A stretch of 64,000 bases of DNA from Paulinella micropora (Eukaryota; Cercozoa; Imbricatea; Euglyphida; Paulinellidae), in NCBI GenBank assembly GCA_019918135.1, contig WBZZ01000144.1, forward strand, positions 129,171 through 193,170, in the 5' to 3' direction. Positions within the stretch are counted from its first letter, which is position 1; every line of letters begins with the position of its first letter. Shown here piece after piece: positions 1-9,000 of this stretch. Below the pieces are notes generated by a model that saw only the letters and a list, made by a program, of their open reading frames with translations, was not told the DNA's origin and made no database searches. A program made the position numbers and the translations under genes.

Positions 1-2
1 TA

Positions 3-441
3 TCAATCGTGCTTTTTCATAATGTTGTCTATTTCATCCGTCATTAGCCCGCGGTAGCCCGTCCCGCCTTGTTCTGGTGTATTTTGGAATTGAGTTATTA
101 AGTCTCTCGCATCCACGTCTTCGGCTGGCGGTTGTTCTTGTGGTTCTTTTTTTTCTTCTGGTTCTGGTTCTGGTTGTGGCTGTTGTTGTTCTGGTTGTTG
201 TTCTGGTTGTTGTTCTGGTTGTTGTTCTGGTTGTTGTTCTGGTTGTTGTTCTGGTTGTTGTTCTGGTTGTTGTTCTGGTTGTGGCCGTTGTTCTTCTTTT
301 CTTTCCGCTGGTGGAAATGGCGGTGGTGCTAATTTTTGTTGTTGCTATTTTCTTTGAAAACCAAGCACCAAACCTAGCCCAACCATCCGCTGGTGTTTTT
401 ATTCCGACCGTTGTTTTGTGATTGTAAAGAAACTGTTTCAT
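3..441 (-). pseudogene. Element A: Pro/Glu/Gln-repeat protein, frameshifted
   Basis: The gene starts at the ATG at 439-441 and its N-terminus (start MKQFLYNHKTTVGIK) is in one frame. Near 345 the sensible reading moves to a neighbouring frame. That frame gives a proline-rich segment, then a (Q-P-E-Q) low-complexity stretch, an acidic Pro-Glu part, and a C-terminus ending near DNIMKKHD with the stop at 3-5. If the first frame is kept through the repeat it gives only Thr/Arg runs, so I infer a one-base indel. The stop of the upstream gene lies directly against this start, as in the other tightly packed genes of element A. Similar Pro-Gln linkers occur in the large structural proteins of elements B and C, so a virion role is possible. 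I do not recognise the family. Confidence 0.5.
189..284. repeat. 12-bp minisatellite coding for Gln/Pro/Glu
   Basis: Eight copies of a 12-bp unit (ttctggttgttg on the + strand). The first seven are identical and the last is variant. The unit length is a multiple of three, so copy-number change keeps the frame of the surrounding gene. Confidence 0.9.
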
Positions 442-738
442 TTAATTTTTATAATTAGACTTATTTTTGCCAGATTTAACAATCGGGATAATAAATCCTA
501 CTTCCGCTAGTTTATTTATTATTTCCTTATTAGTTAGCTTCGGATTGACTCTACGACCATCTATCATTTCATTAACGATTTTTTCCCGTTCTATTTGCCT
601 ATATTTTGAGTCTTTGGCTTTCATTTCTTTGGTTATATCTTTTATTTTGCCAGACTGCGGTGTTTTCGGCCTTTTGAGTGGTGGTGTCGTAGGCATTGTT
701 AAAAGATTGTTAGTTTTCTGGTGTTCTATTAATTCCAT
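442..738 (-). CDS. Element A: hypothetical basic protein, 98 aa
   Basis: Intact 98-residue ORF starting at the ATG at 736-738. A TATA-like motif (gaatatataacgg on the minus strand) lies about 10-20 nt upstream. The N-terminal third is proline and threonine rich. The rest is lysine rich and probably helical, with the segment LTNKEIINKLAEVGFIIP suggesting a small winged-helix or helix-turn-helix fold. That is a guess from the pattern only. It abuts the genes on both sides on the same strand. I do not recognise a family. Confidence 0.5.
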   Translation of the reverse strand: MELIEHQKTNNLLTMPTTPPLKRPKTPQSGKIKDITKEMKAKDSKYRQIEREKIVNEMIDGRRVNPKLTNKEIINKLAEVGFIIPIVKSGKNKSNYKN

Positions 739-747
739 ATTAATCCG

Positions 748-1227
748 TTATATATTCGCTATCGCCCTCTTCTTTTCTTCTCGTCTTTCCTTCATTTCAG
801 CATCCTCCTTCCTCTCTCTTCTTTCTTCTTTCTCTTCAATGTCTTTGATTTCTTTTATTTCCAACCTTTTCTTTTCTTCTTCTATCTCATCCCTTTTCTG
901 CTTTTCCTTTTCTTCCTGCTCGTGTATCAGGTCATATTTTTTCTGTAAGTTGTCTTGTATCTGGTTGCGGTTCTCGTATTCAAGACGGTCAAATTAGGAC
1001 TTAACTATTCGCTCTTTTGTGCGACCCATAGTTTTTTTACCTCGGGGGTTGTTCATATATTTCAAAAACAGTTTAACGATTTGAAGTGTTGAAAGGTCAT
1101 TCGTTTTCTCACCAAAGTTGAGATATGCTCGTTTGCCTTTCACTTTAATATATGGTCGGCCATCTTTGGTTCTGTATATCCTCAGTGGTCGTTGTTTTCG
1201 CGCACCTCCTCTTCTTAATTTTTTCAT
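748..1227 (-). pseudogene. Element A: basic N-terminus plus charged coiled coil, interrupted by one stop
   Basis: A 77-codon ORF (start MKKLRRGGARKQ at 1227) ends in a TAA at 994-996. The same frame then stays open for about 80 more codons to a TAA at 748-750. The downstream part is a highly charged Glu/Lys/Arg helix (for example KKYDLIHEQEEKEKQKRDE), typical of a coiled coil. It has no ATG of its own near its beginning. I infer one protein of about 158 residues broken by a single nonsense change. The basic glycine-arginine N-terminus suggests nucleic acid binding. Function unknown. Confidence 0.55.
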
Positions 1228-1261
1228 ATGTATATTGTTAGAAAAAAATTAATATAAAATT

Positions 1262-1585
1262 TTACATTCGCAGAGACTTCACCTCCTTAACGAAATTTAA
1301 CGGCTCCTCCTCGTTGCTTGCCGTATCCTTGCTTAGCCGCCGCCATCGCAACCTTACTCCAATGTCGTTAAGAAAAGTAGCACCCTTTGAAATCAATCGG
1401 TTCTTCTTGATAAACCTATTAGCATCCAATATTGCTTGTCCTACCTTCTTCCAATTTACTGTCCCACCTGTTTGTTTCTTTTTTCCTTTCTTCTTGTTCT
1501 TCGCACCTCCTTTCTGTGGCATACTGGGATTGTATCCGATGTTATAACCTGATGGACTACTGATAATCACTGGTGAAACTGGCAT
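1262..1585 (-). CDS. Element A: small basic protein with amphipathic segment
   Basis: Intact 107-residue ORF with a TATA-like motif (ctatatatag on the minus strand) directly before the ATG. Residues 25-42 are Lys/Gly rich. Residues 45-80 (VGQAILDANRFIKKNRLIS) form a likely amphipathic helix with alternating basic and hydrophobic positions. Small basic proteins of this design occur in polinton-type viruses and adenoviruses as DNA-condensing or membrane-active virion components. The assignment here rests on composition and context only. Confidence 0.5.
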   Translation of the reverse strand: MPVSPVIISSPSGYNIGYNPSMPQKGGAKNKKKGKKKQTGGTVNWKKVGQAILDANRFIKKNRLISKGATFLNDIGVRLRWRRLSKDTASNEEEPLNFVKEVKSLRM

Positions 1586-1599
1586 CTATATATAGTTAT

Positions 1600-2431
1600 G
1601 AAAAAAAATAATAAAATTTCAAAAATCGTTTATTGAAATTTTGCCTTAGTTCGTCCGATACCGCATCCACATACAAAAAGTTAAACCTCTCTTTGGTCGC
1701 CTCGTGATATTGTTCAATAAAGTATTCAAGGTCGTAGCCGAGGTCCAAATGTTTATACCACGAGTTCTATTTTATCCTGAGACTGACCACCAAAGATTAA
1801 TATATAGTCTAGTTGTTTCAAACTAGCAGGAGATAGGTCGTTCAGGTATTGCGAGCTCATAATCACCTTTGACTTATGGTGTCTATTTTTTTTAACAGGT
1901 CGCTCACGGACTTATCCCTCAACCCGCTTCCAAGATCGTCCAAAATGAACACGACTTCTGGTGTAATGTATTTGCTCGGTCTTTCAACTTTTTCTCCTCC
2001 CTCCTGCTTCTTTTCCTCTTTTCCAAAATATAAAAACTTCGGCTTCGGTTCTTCTTGGCGGTCCTGAACAATCTCGCCTTCTTCTTGCTCTTCGTCTGGC
2101 TTGTTGAGCTTGTCTAACTCGTAATCAATCACACTGTATCCATCCGTTTTCAAATATGTGTATATCGCCATCGGGTTTCCCTTCTTCGCTTCATCATTTC
2201 TTTGTAAATGTGGTCCTTGTGTATCGTGCTGGCAATAATAACAATACGTGTCTTTTTGTCGGTAGTTCGTTTCAGGATTTCAAACAGTGCTGTCGTCTTG
2301 CCACTCTTCTTGCGAGCGAGAAGAAAAATATTGGCATACGGTTCATCAAACAACTTATATCCTTTTGCCAACTTGTCGCCATCTCCGTTTTGCTTGACTG
2401 GTTTCACCTTTACATTATTGATTTTCTCCAT
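1600..2431 (-). pseudogene. Element A: genome-packaging ATPase (FtsK/HerA-type), multiply frameshifted
   Basis: Three reading-frame pieces form one ATPase. The first piece (2150-2431, start MEKINNVKVKPVKQ) carries a P-loop-like segment, LLARKKSGKTTAL. The second (1863-2171) has a Walker B strand, VVFILDDLGSG. In a third frame from about 1890 the sequence HHKSKVIMSSQYLNDLSP continues, matching the post-Walker B sensor region of packaging ATPases. After another break near 1757 the C-terminal part (LDLGYDLEYFIEQYHEATKE) follows. This is the packaging motor that pumps DNA into capsids in polintons, PLVs and virophages. The N-terminus differs clearly from the ATPase of elements B and C, so A is a separate lineage. 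At least three indels mean it cannot be functional as read. The 3' end is approximate. Confidence 0.75.
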
Positions 2432-2445
2432 CGTTTATATAAATA

Positions 2446-2808
2446 TTAACCGAGAAATTCTAAACAAATAACAATTCTTCCGCCCAAGGGGTCAGTCTCA
2501 ATACTACCATTGTCTGTTTTAACCACTCTAAAACTGTATTGCCCGTCGGTCCAATTAATAATCCCCAAGTTGTAGCTAAGATTGGAAATGTTTGCGACGT
2601 TGCTGTCGGCGAATGTGCCAATAATCCCAATGCGGTCCATATGAAGAATTTTTGTTTTCGTCTCTGCTAAGTCATTCATATAGTGGATAAATTTAACATT
2701 CATTCTAGTTGGGGTAAAGTTCATTTGAATGTTTTTGTCAAATGACTTGCTATCACCAACAAAATCATTACTCAGAAAAATAATCTTTTGGTATTTGAAT
2801 TCACTCAT
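2446..2808 (-). CDS. Element A: hypothetical protein, 120 aa
   Basis: Intact ORF, beta-rich by appearance, with no transmembrane segment or metal-binding motif. The start ATG at 2806-2808 is preceded by the AT-rich stretch aaaaatatagg. It lies between the packaging ATPase and a divergently transcribed secreted Cys-rich gene. Context suggests a small structural protein. I do not recognise it. Confidence 0.5.
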   Translation of the reverse strand: MSEFKYQKIIFLSNDFVGDSKSFDKNIQMNFTPTRMNVKFIHYMNDLAETKTKILHMDRIGIIGTFADSNVANISNLSYNLGIINWTDGQYSFRVVKTDNGSIETDPLGGRIVICLEFLG

Positions 2809-2840
2809 CCTATATTTTTGGTGAAGCGGTTCTATATGTT

Positions 2841-2852
2841 GTATAATATATT
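2841..2852 (+). promoter_or_regulatory. TATA-type promoter motif of element A
   Basis: gtataatatatt directly precedes the ATG at 2853. The same TATAATATA-like core occurs before start codons throughout elements A, B and C (for example 5562-5572, 32682-32692, 35272-35282 and 50285-50294), so it looks like a shared viral promoter. Confidence 0.55.
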
Positions 2853-3101
2853 ATGTTATTAATATTATTATTTGTGTGCTCTGTGTTAGGACGGACTGCC
2901 TGCGACCTTTACTTGCGGGTAAGCGAAAAAAAGAATGAGAGTTGTGTTTATTGTATCCAAAAAGGAATAGAAACTAAATTTAAATGTGTGCATAAGCCGA
3001 TGAGTGATTGGTGTGTTAGTTTTGATGAAGCTATTCCGCTAATCTGTGCTGGTGATGCTTCTTGGTATAAAACTCAACTATATGGATGCTCACTTCTTTG
3101 A
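2853..3101 (+). CDS. Element A: small secreted Cys-rich protein
   Basis: 82-residue ORF. Residues 1-13 (MLLILLFVCSVLG) are a strongly hydrophobic signal-like N-terminus. The following domain has cysteines in the pattern C...CVYC...C...C...C (RTACDLYLRVSEKKNESC and onward), suggesting disulfides. A clear relative lies at 45888-46076 in element C (shared KKNESC, GIET, FKCV, SFDEA and CAGD). The gene is convergent with, and overlaps by 12 bp, the membrane protein gene at 3090-3356. The same pairing recurs in element C. It may be an exported or virion-surface protein. Function unknown. Confidence 0.65.
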   Translation: MLLILLFVCSVLGRTACDLYLRVSEKKNESCVYCIQKGIETKFKCVHKPMSDWCVSFDEAIPLICAGDASWYKTQLYGCSLL

Positions 3102-3356
3102 ACTAGATGGCGATGGAAGGCAAATGCCGATAAGTAATGTCAAAATTCCTACATAAGTGTTGGCCACCTCGCACGGAATGTTCTTTTCAGACAGCCTCAC
3201 GATACAAAGGGTTATAATAGCAATAATGATACCCATTTGAAATAAGTATTTAATAAGACGGCTGTCAGTTTTTCTCCTAGTCATACAACAGTCCCAGTTG
3301 TATTCGTATTCGTGGTCTAATTTTTTTTCTTCCTGCTTAATTTGGACATCTAGCAC
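3090..3356 (-). CDS. Element A: two-segment membrane protein
   Basis: 88-residue ORF with a charged N-terminal half, then two hydrophobic segments: residues about 40-55 (MGIIIAIITLCIVRL) and 66-80 (TYVGILTLLIGICLP). It ends in a short SPSSSKK tail. The C-terminal signature LLI-ICLPSPSS is also present at 45528-45593 in element C, where it marks the left edge of that fragment. It is probably an integral membrane protein of the virus, either virion-internal or host-membrane. Specific function unknown. Confidence 0.6.
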   Translation of the reverse strand: MLDVQIKQEEKKLDHEYEYNWDCCMTRRKTDSRLIKYLFQMGIIIAIITLCIVRLSEKNIPCEVANTYVGILTLLIGICLPSPSSSKK

Positions 3357-3417
3357 ACGGTTCTTTAATTCGGGAGTTAGTTCGCCATCTACTTCTATGA
3401 TTGGTGGCGGGTGTAAT

Positions 3418-4216
3418 CTAGGGGGAATTGGGAGGGAAAACGACTGCTCGGATTTCTGCTACTAAATTTGCTTGGTCTTGTAATATATTAAGTAAAATTT
3501 TATTTTCTTTTTCTAAATTAACTACTTTTTCTGATAATTGTTGAATAGCCTTAATTACTGGTGCTATAAACTCTGGATAAGCAATAGTATAACAATAATC
3601 GCCAGTATCAATCATTTTGACATCTTGTGGCTTGATACATTCTCCTTTCATTTCACATTCTTTTTTTTGCTTCTCACAAGGAACCAAAACAGAATTTTTA
3701 GATAATCCAGCAAAGTCAGGCATATTTAATTTTTGTAGTAGTTCATCTAATTCCTGTGCTATCATACCCATTTTAAGTGGTGTTTTGTTTTCAATCATAC
3801 GAAAACAGACTGGATTTATTTTATTAATCAATTCTAAACCAGGACATTCCTTAATATCTGTTTTTAATCTTCTGTCGGAAGAAACATAAACATTTAGTGG
3901 AACGACTAATTGCCCATTGTCTGCTCTTAATGACATTTTACAAGCATTTGAATGATTTTCCCATATGAAACAATTGGTTGAACTATTGCCTGCTCTAAAT
4001 CTAATAGCCCAACTCGTAAAATCGTCCGTTATTGAAGCATGGGCTACCCCTCCGTTCTCCGTCTACTTTTTTTTGAATAGATAATCTACTTCCTCCATCT
4101 GCTACTAACATAGCACTAGTATAAAAATTACTCTGAGCAATTAATGAGCCACTCCCTTTCACATAAAAATTTAAATTTTGATTTCCATCGCTTCCGGGTG
4201 TTGTAGCCCGCTTCAC
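3418..4216 (-). pseudogene. Element A: fibre-like protein with S74 endosialidase-type chaperone domain
   Basis: The C-terminal piece (3418-3936) contains SSDRRLKTDIKECPGLELI and later MGMIAQELDELL. This is the hallmark of the peptidase S74 intramolecular chaperone domain, which self-cleaves at the Ser-Asp/Arg boundary after trimeric fibre folding. Residues near the C-terminus (VVNLEKENKILLNILQDQ) form the usual trimeric coiled coil. The N-terminal piece (4001-4216, repetitive beta-like SGSLIAQSNFYTSAMLVADG) joins it after a one-base shift in the G-run at about 4046-4050, after which the frame is open into the S74 part. The gene has no ATG at its 5' end (the ORF begins at a GTG) and runs head-to-head into the attachment protein fragment at 4195. 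It is therefore 5'-truncated by a rearrangement. Confidence 0.75.
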
Positions 4217-5108
4217 TGCTTTATGGACAACAGACGAAACCGAAAATTATTATTCGTGGATAGGTATCGGAGATAACGATTTATCTAATGGTTTCTACTT
4301 TTACAAAACTAGAGATGAAGGAATGATTATTCTACATTGTATAGGAGGAACCCCAAACGCATTTTATCAAGCGTACTGGGATGACCCATGCGACGGAACA
4401 GTAGATATGCCTGTATTAGACTGGACAAAGGGAAATGTATTTCAAATTCAATTTCAATACTTAGGTTTTGGTGCTATCAAGTTTTCTATTGAAAATCCGA
4501 AGACAGGTGAATTTCAGTTAGTCCATACGATTAAGTATGCAAATGACAACACAGGTGTCAGTCTGCGGAATACTACATTACCATTTGCAGCACGAATTAT
4601 CAATAATAATGTTGGAGTTGGAATACAAAGACTGAAGACAGCCAGTTGCACCAACACTATTAATACAAGTATTACAAATACGGCGGAAGGGAGTGAAGCA
4701 GGTAATATAACTGAAAGCCCCATTTTAAGTATCAGAAATAAAGCACTGTTCAATAATAGCCTAACCAACAATTCAAATGTCTTTCCTTCGTTGATAAGTA
4801 TTACTAATGAAGATACTAAGGCTAATGTTGTCAGAATGGTATTGAACGGAACACTGACAGGGGCGGGTTTTGCTGATGTTGATGCCAAAACTTCAATTGT
4901 AGATACAGACACAAAAGCAACTGCGATTGCGAACGGAACAACAATTTTCAAGATTTATGTTAATGCTACCTCAACTCAACAAATTAATCTAAGAACCTAC
5001 GATATTCAATTAACACCGAACGATGTTTTGACATTCACACAAAAGGCTGTATTGGCAGGTGGAAATGGTAATATTAATGTTATTGCTAACTTTATAGAGG
5101 ATCACTAA
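4195..5108 (+). pseudogene. Element A: attachment/structural protein, N-terminus missing
   Basis: Homologous to the C-terminal three quarters of the 411-aa protein at 30347-31582: both contain VARF(T/S)AL, NVF(Q/E)I, QYLG.G and IENP(K/R)TG. The homology starts at about 4195, upstream of the first ATG (4323), in a frame with no start codon. The gene has therefore lost roughly 105 N-terminal residues. Proteins of this pattern are, as I recall, common in large and small eukaryotic DNA viruses and are presumed surface proteins; I could not check that. The join with the opposite-strand S74 gene at about 4200 is the likely rearrangement point. The remaining frame is intact to the TAA at 5106-5108. 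Confidence 0.7.
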
Positions 5109-5140
5109 AGCAAAAAAGAATGTGTGAGTGATTTGATATT

Positions 5141-5560
5141 TTATTTTTTTTGGTATCTTTCTTTTACAACACGAATAACATCGCTTGCTTTCCTTAATAT
5201 ACAACCTTCTTCTGTACATTCTATAGCAGTCTCTTTATTACCTACGGATGTAGCAGTCGCTATCTCTTCTCCAACATTAGCCTTTATTTCCGTGATACCT
5301 GTCTCTTTTAAATCAGTCGCCTTAAAAGGAGTACTCTCTTCTTGCTGACCGAAGGTCGCATCTTCAACTACGTTGGAGTTATCTGTTATGGCTTCCAATG
5401 GAATAACTACTTTCACGTTGTCGTCCCTCGGCTTGTATTGCTCATAGAAAGAAATAATGTCAGGCTTAGTCCATTTAGTCGTGGGCTTTTTAATAGAAAC
5501 ATCAAGGTTCCATTTTTCAATTTCATTTAAGCAGTCCTGTTTGGTTGACAGGTCTGACAT
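5141..5560 (-). CDS. Element A: conserved PLV protein (KETGITEIKAN family)
   Basis: 139-residue intact ORF. The N-terminus (LSTKQDCLNEIEKW) and the central motif DLKETGITEIKANVGEE match the element B gene at 37561-38132, the only clear conserved blocks between them. The N-terminal part resembles a SAP-like or small helical DNA-binding module (helix, KPDIISFYEQY helix), which is an inference. The C-termini differ completely: RVVKERYQKK here, a longer domain in B. A TATA-like motif (5562-5572) lies immediately upstream of the ATG. Confidence 0.6.
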   Translation of the reverse strand: MSDLSTKQDCLNEIEKWNLDVSIKKPTTKWTKPDIISFYEQYKPRDDNVKVVIPLEAITDNSNVVEDATFGQQEESTPFKATDLKETGITEIKANVGEEIATATSVGNKETAIECTEEGCILRKASDVIRVVKERYQKK

Positions 5561-5585
5561 GATATATATTATGAAATATTATTTT

Positions 5586-5876
5586 TTATGAAATATATTT
5601 TTTTACTTCACTTTTAATGTCAGTCAATTTTTCAAACCACGGCTGTTTCATAACCCATTCAAGGTATGGTTTATCAATAGTTGCAACATCTTGAATTTTC
5701 TTACCTTTGTATTTACCAAACGGAAAAACATCCTTCGGCTTTCCTTCTCTACTTTTTTCAATTGACTTAATTTCATCGTTTATTACCTTTTTGACATCAG
5801 TAAGAGAAAAGTTTTCTTTTCTATTTTCAATAGAGAGTTTCTCAAACTTCTCACATAATTTGGTGAGGGTGGTCAT
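5586..5876 (-). CDS. Element A: ExoX-like C-terminal domain protein
   Basis: 96 residues. The C-terminal half contains FPFGKYKGKKIQDVA, then YLEWVMKQPWF. This is the signature of the small domain found at the C-terminus of exonuclease-X-like proteins and in stand-alone viral and phage proteins (FGKYKG...YLxW). The first 45 residues are a charged helical region. There are no exonuclease catalytic motifs here, so it is probably a nucleic-acid-binding accessory protein rather than a nuclease. It lies between the conserved KETGITEIKAN gene and the DNA polymerase. The start codon is preceded by ctatatagacc. Confidence 0.65.
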   Translation of the reverse strand: MTTLTKLCEKFEKLSIENRKENFSLTDVKKVINDEIKSIEKSREGKPKDVFPFGKYKGKKIQDVATIDKPYLEWVMKQPWFEKLTDIKSEVKKYIS

Positions 5877-5977
5877 TGGTCTATATAGAGTGGTAAAAAA
5901 TTTTATGGAAAAAAATTAATTAATTATTTGATATTTGATATTTTGTTCTGACTTCGTTTTATACTTTAATGGCTGAC

Positions 5978-6026
5978 GATGTTTGAGAATAAGCGAGAGT
6001 GCGTAGAAGCGCAATTCTCAAATATC
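5978..6026. terminator. Inverted repeat downstream of the polymerase gene
   Basis: gatgtttgagaat pairs with attctcaaatatc (12 of 13 positions), with a GC-containing inner part. It sits just past the polymerase stop codon at 6028, so an mRNA 3'-end hairpin is plausible. Such hairpins are used as transcription end signals in some giant viruses and virophages. Role here inferred. Confidence 0.5.
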
Positions 6027-6027
6027 A

Positions 6028-9000
6028 TTAATATCCAAAAGGTCTAGTTTCAATCGCATTCTCTACAATTCCGATAACTTGTCTTTTCGTATATGTAAAA
6101 CTAAATATCTTTTCTAAGTATTCGCTTGTTATTTTTTTCTTTTGTTTATCTCTTGTAATTTTGTTGTTTTCTATTATAACTACTTTTCCAGACTTCTCAA
6201 TTCGCTTAGCAATCCGTAATTCTTTATCAGTCTCCAACAATTCAGCCAGTTCATTTTTGCCATTCTCAAATAATTCAGTGTTCGTAATACCTAGCCCACA
6301 ACTTATTACACTTAACATATTCGGTAAATTCAATGCTTTTTTCGTTTCATAGTTCATACTAAATCCTTTTACTTTCATACTGGCTTTACTATTATCTAAT
6401 AAGTATCCATAACACTTCGGACCACCTCCAACAAATGTTTTTATTTGTGCTCCTTTCAATTCATCAGTCCAATCTCCCAGTAAATCGCCTGTCTCTACAT
6501 CTGCCTCATTAATTTCTTTGTTAGTCGTATATATTACGCTGTCTGTGTCATGATACAGTATCCTATTACCTAATCTGTCCATCATGTTGTAAAATCTCAT
6601 TCTCGCGTGGCATGTAGTAAATAAAGCAACCACAATATTTGTTTTAATCGGGTCGCTCACCGCATCCTGTTTTAAGTCATAACTGGCTTCTACAATTTGG
6701 TCGTTAATATGTTAATATTTATATTATCCACTGATTTATCGTTCAATAGTTTGTATAAGGTATCTTTATCCTTTATCATTTTGTTCTGTGTTTTATTTTT
6801 GTTTCTGTCCAAACTTGCCCCATAAAGAGTTCAAGCACAACTTAGCCACTGCTCGCCGTCCTTCGTTTTTAAATATTTTGCTTTCATCCATCTTAACTCC
6901 CATTTTGATTTCCATGCTGTTTATGTAATTTTGTTTTTCTGCTTCCGTATTACATCCCGCGGGGTATCCGCTGGACTCTTGTTTTACTTTCAAGAATGTC
7001 TTTATGTATTCTTTGAATAAGCTACTGCTTTGTTCTTTCCAATGCCATACTTTATATACTTTTATCAACTTATACCCTTTGTCTAAAGCCTTGTAAATTT
7101 CTGGAGTTGCCCATGTTCCTGTTATTGCTCGTTCTTTATCTGTGTGCTTACATTCACCATGTTGCTCGGTCATTCCGCACTTATCGCATAAGTAATACAT
7201 CATCTTACCTCTGTCCGCCTTCGGTAGACTGGGTGTAGTAAGCCTCTCGGAGGTAGCATCTTAACCTTAGCCACTCCAAGATATTCTCTGTTTATGATTT
7301 TATTTTCCATACTTTTTCTTTCGTCGTCATTATTTGGTCGTATTATGATATGGTGCCCGCTTGGATAAAGGTCGTAATACATGACGGTTGGATAAAGTGA
7401 GCATATTATGTCAATATATTTCGCATACTCATTATCATGTCGTGATTTCCAATATAATTTCAGAGCATTCACTCTACCTCCAAACATTGCCTCTCGTGGG
7501 TTTAGTCCTTCTTGTTCAGTAATTCGTTCGTTTGTGTCCTCTGCCAGTCTTTCACTGGTTTTCATCAGGCTCCATTCGCACTCCCAGATACCTATTACTT
7601 TCGCTTGTTCGTTAAGTTGTTTTTCTCTTCTCATTGTTTCCTTGTATAGTTCAACCATCGTCTTATTCTTCTTCACATTCAAAGCATTGCTATTCCAACA
7701 CTTATCACATCCGTGCCAATGACACCCGTAAAACTCATAAGCGGTTTTGTTTTTCTCGTCCCAACCATCTACATACACACGAGATTGCCCGAGTTGAAAC
7801 ATTTTTTCACCTCCGTTGAATGCGTGTTTAATATCGGTTTTGTCTAACCTGCTTCTGTATGCTAACCATTCTACACAAGCCCTAGAAGTCATCCTGTTTT
7901 GCTTTTCCGCTTTCAATATCGCAATTGAATTCTCTGGCATAAACTTAGCACAATACAAAGCCATAACACAACTCGCAATAGTCGTATATTGAAAAGGGTC
8001 AATACCAAACTCTAGAAACTGGTTTCTAAAATCTATACAGCCCTTTCTCAGTATATCAACATCTGAATGACAATACTCTGCGATTTCCTTTGCCATATCA
8101 AAGTGGTTATGTGGTTTCACTTGTTGATCATACCATTCAAGGAATTCCTTTCGTTTATCTCCACGCATCGTGTCGTAGCCGTAATGTTTCTTATGTGGCA
8201 TTACACCAACATAGTTTCTATTTTTCGCAGTATTGAAGAAGTGCGGGAAGAAACCTTTCTTAAGTTCCGTAAGCCCGAATGTCTTTGGAAAGTCTGACAA
8301 TGGCATCGTAAGAAAACTTAGGCTGTCTATAAAGCGATACTTCTTAAGTGTCATCATCATAATCTTACCACCTTCATAGATTACGAATGGAGTTTGTCCA
8401 TTATCAACCAACCACTTAAGAATAAACTGACAATCATAACCGCGGCCATTGTGCGCGATAAATGTAAATCCGCTGTGTTTAGTGTCAAAAGCCCAATTAC
8501 AGAAATGTTGAATGTTCTTGTGAATTACTGGCGGTTCCTTTGCATCGTAATACTGGTTCAGCATGATTAACAATGTGCTCGCCTGTGTCCTGTGTCGCTT
8601 CAAAGTCAAAGAATATGTATTGCTCTGACGGCGGTAAGATTTCTTTTTGGACTATTTCACATTGGTGTTCAAGCGGTTTCACTAGTTTGCAATTTCGGCA
8701 TTTCGCATATCCGCATTTGTGCTCATCCTTCTTTCTGTAATTAAGACCGCACGATTTACATTTCGCTTTAACATCGCAGTTGTGATTATTAAAGCATTCA
8801 GTGTTTGGAAACTTTCTATTACACTGCTCACATTCTTTCCACTGGCTCTTGTCATTTATTCCCTTACACCCCTTGGTTTCACAGATAACTACATTTTGCT
8901 TCACAGGCATGTCTTTCCTTATACCCTCTTAGACATAACTCGCAGAAATTCTTTTTTCCTAGCATAGACTTCATGTTAGTTATGGCATCGTAATGTCCTT

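Noticed and set aside
77-421. Val/Leu-rich (114 aa) and Trp/Phe-rich (66 aa) + strand ORFs
   Set aside because: Antisense readings of the 12-bp Gln/Pro/Glu repeat; the minus-strand frame has normal flanking sequence.
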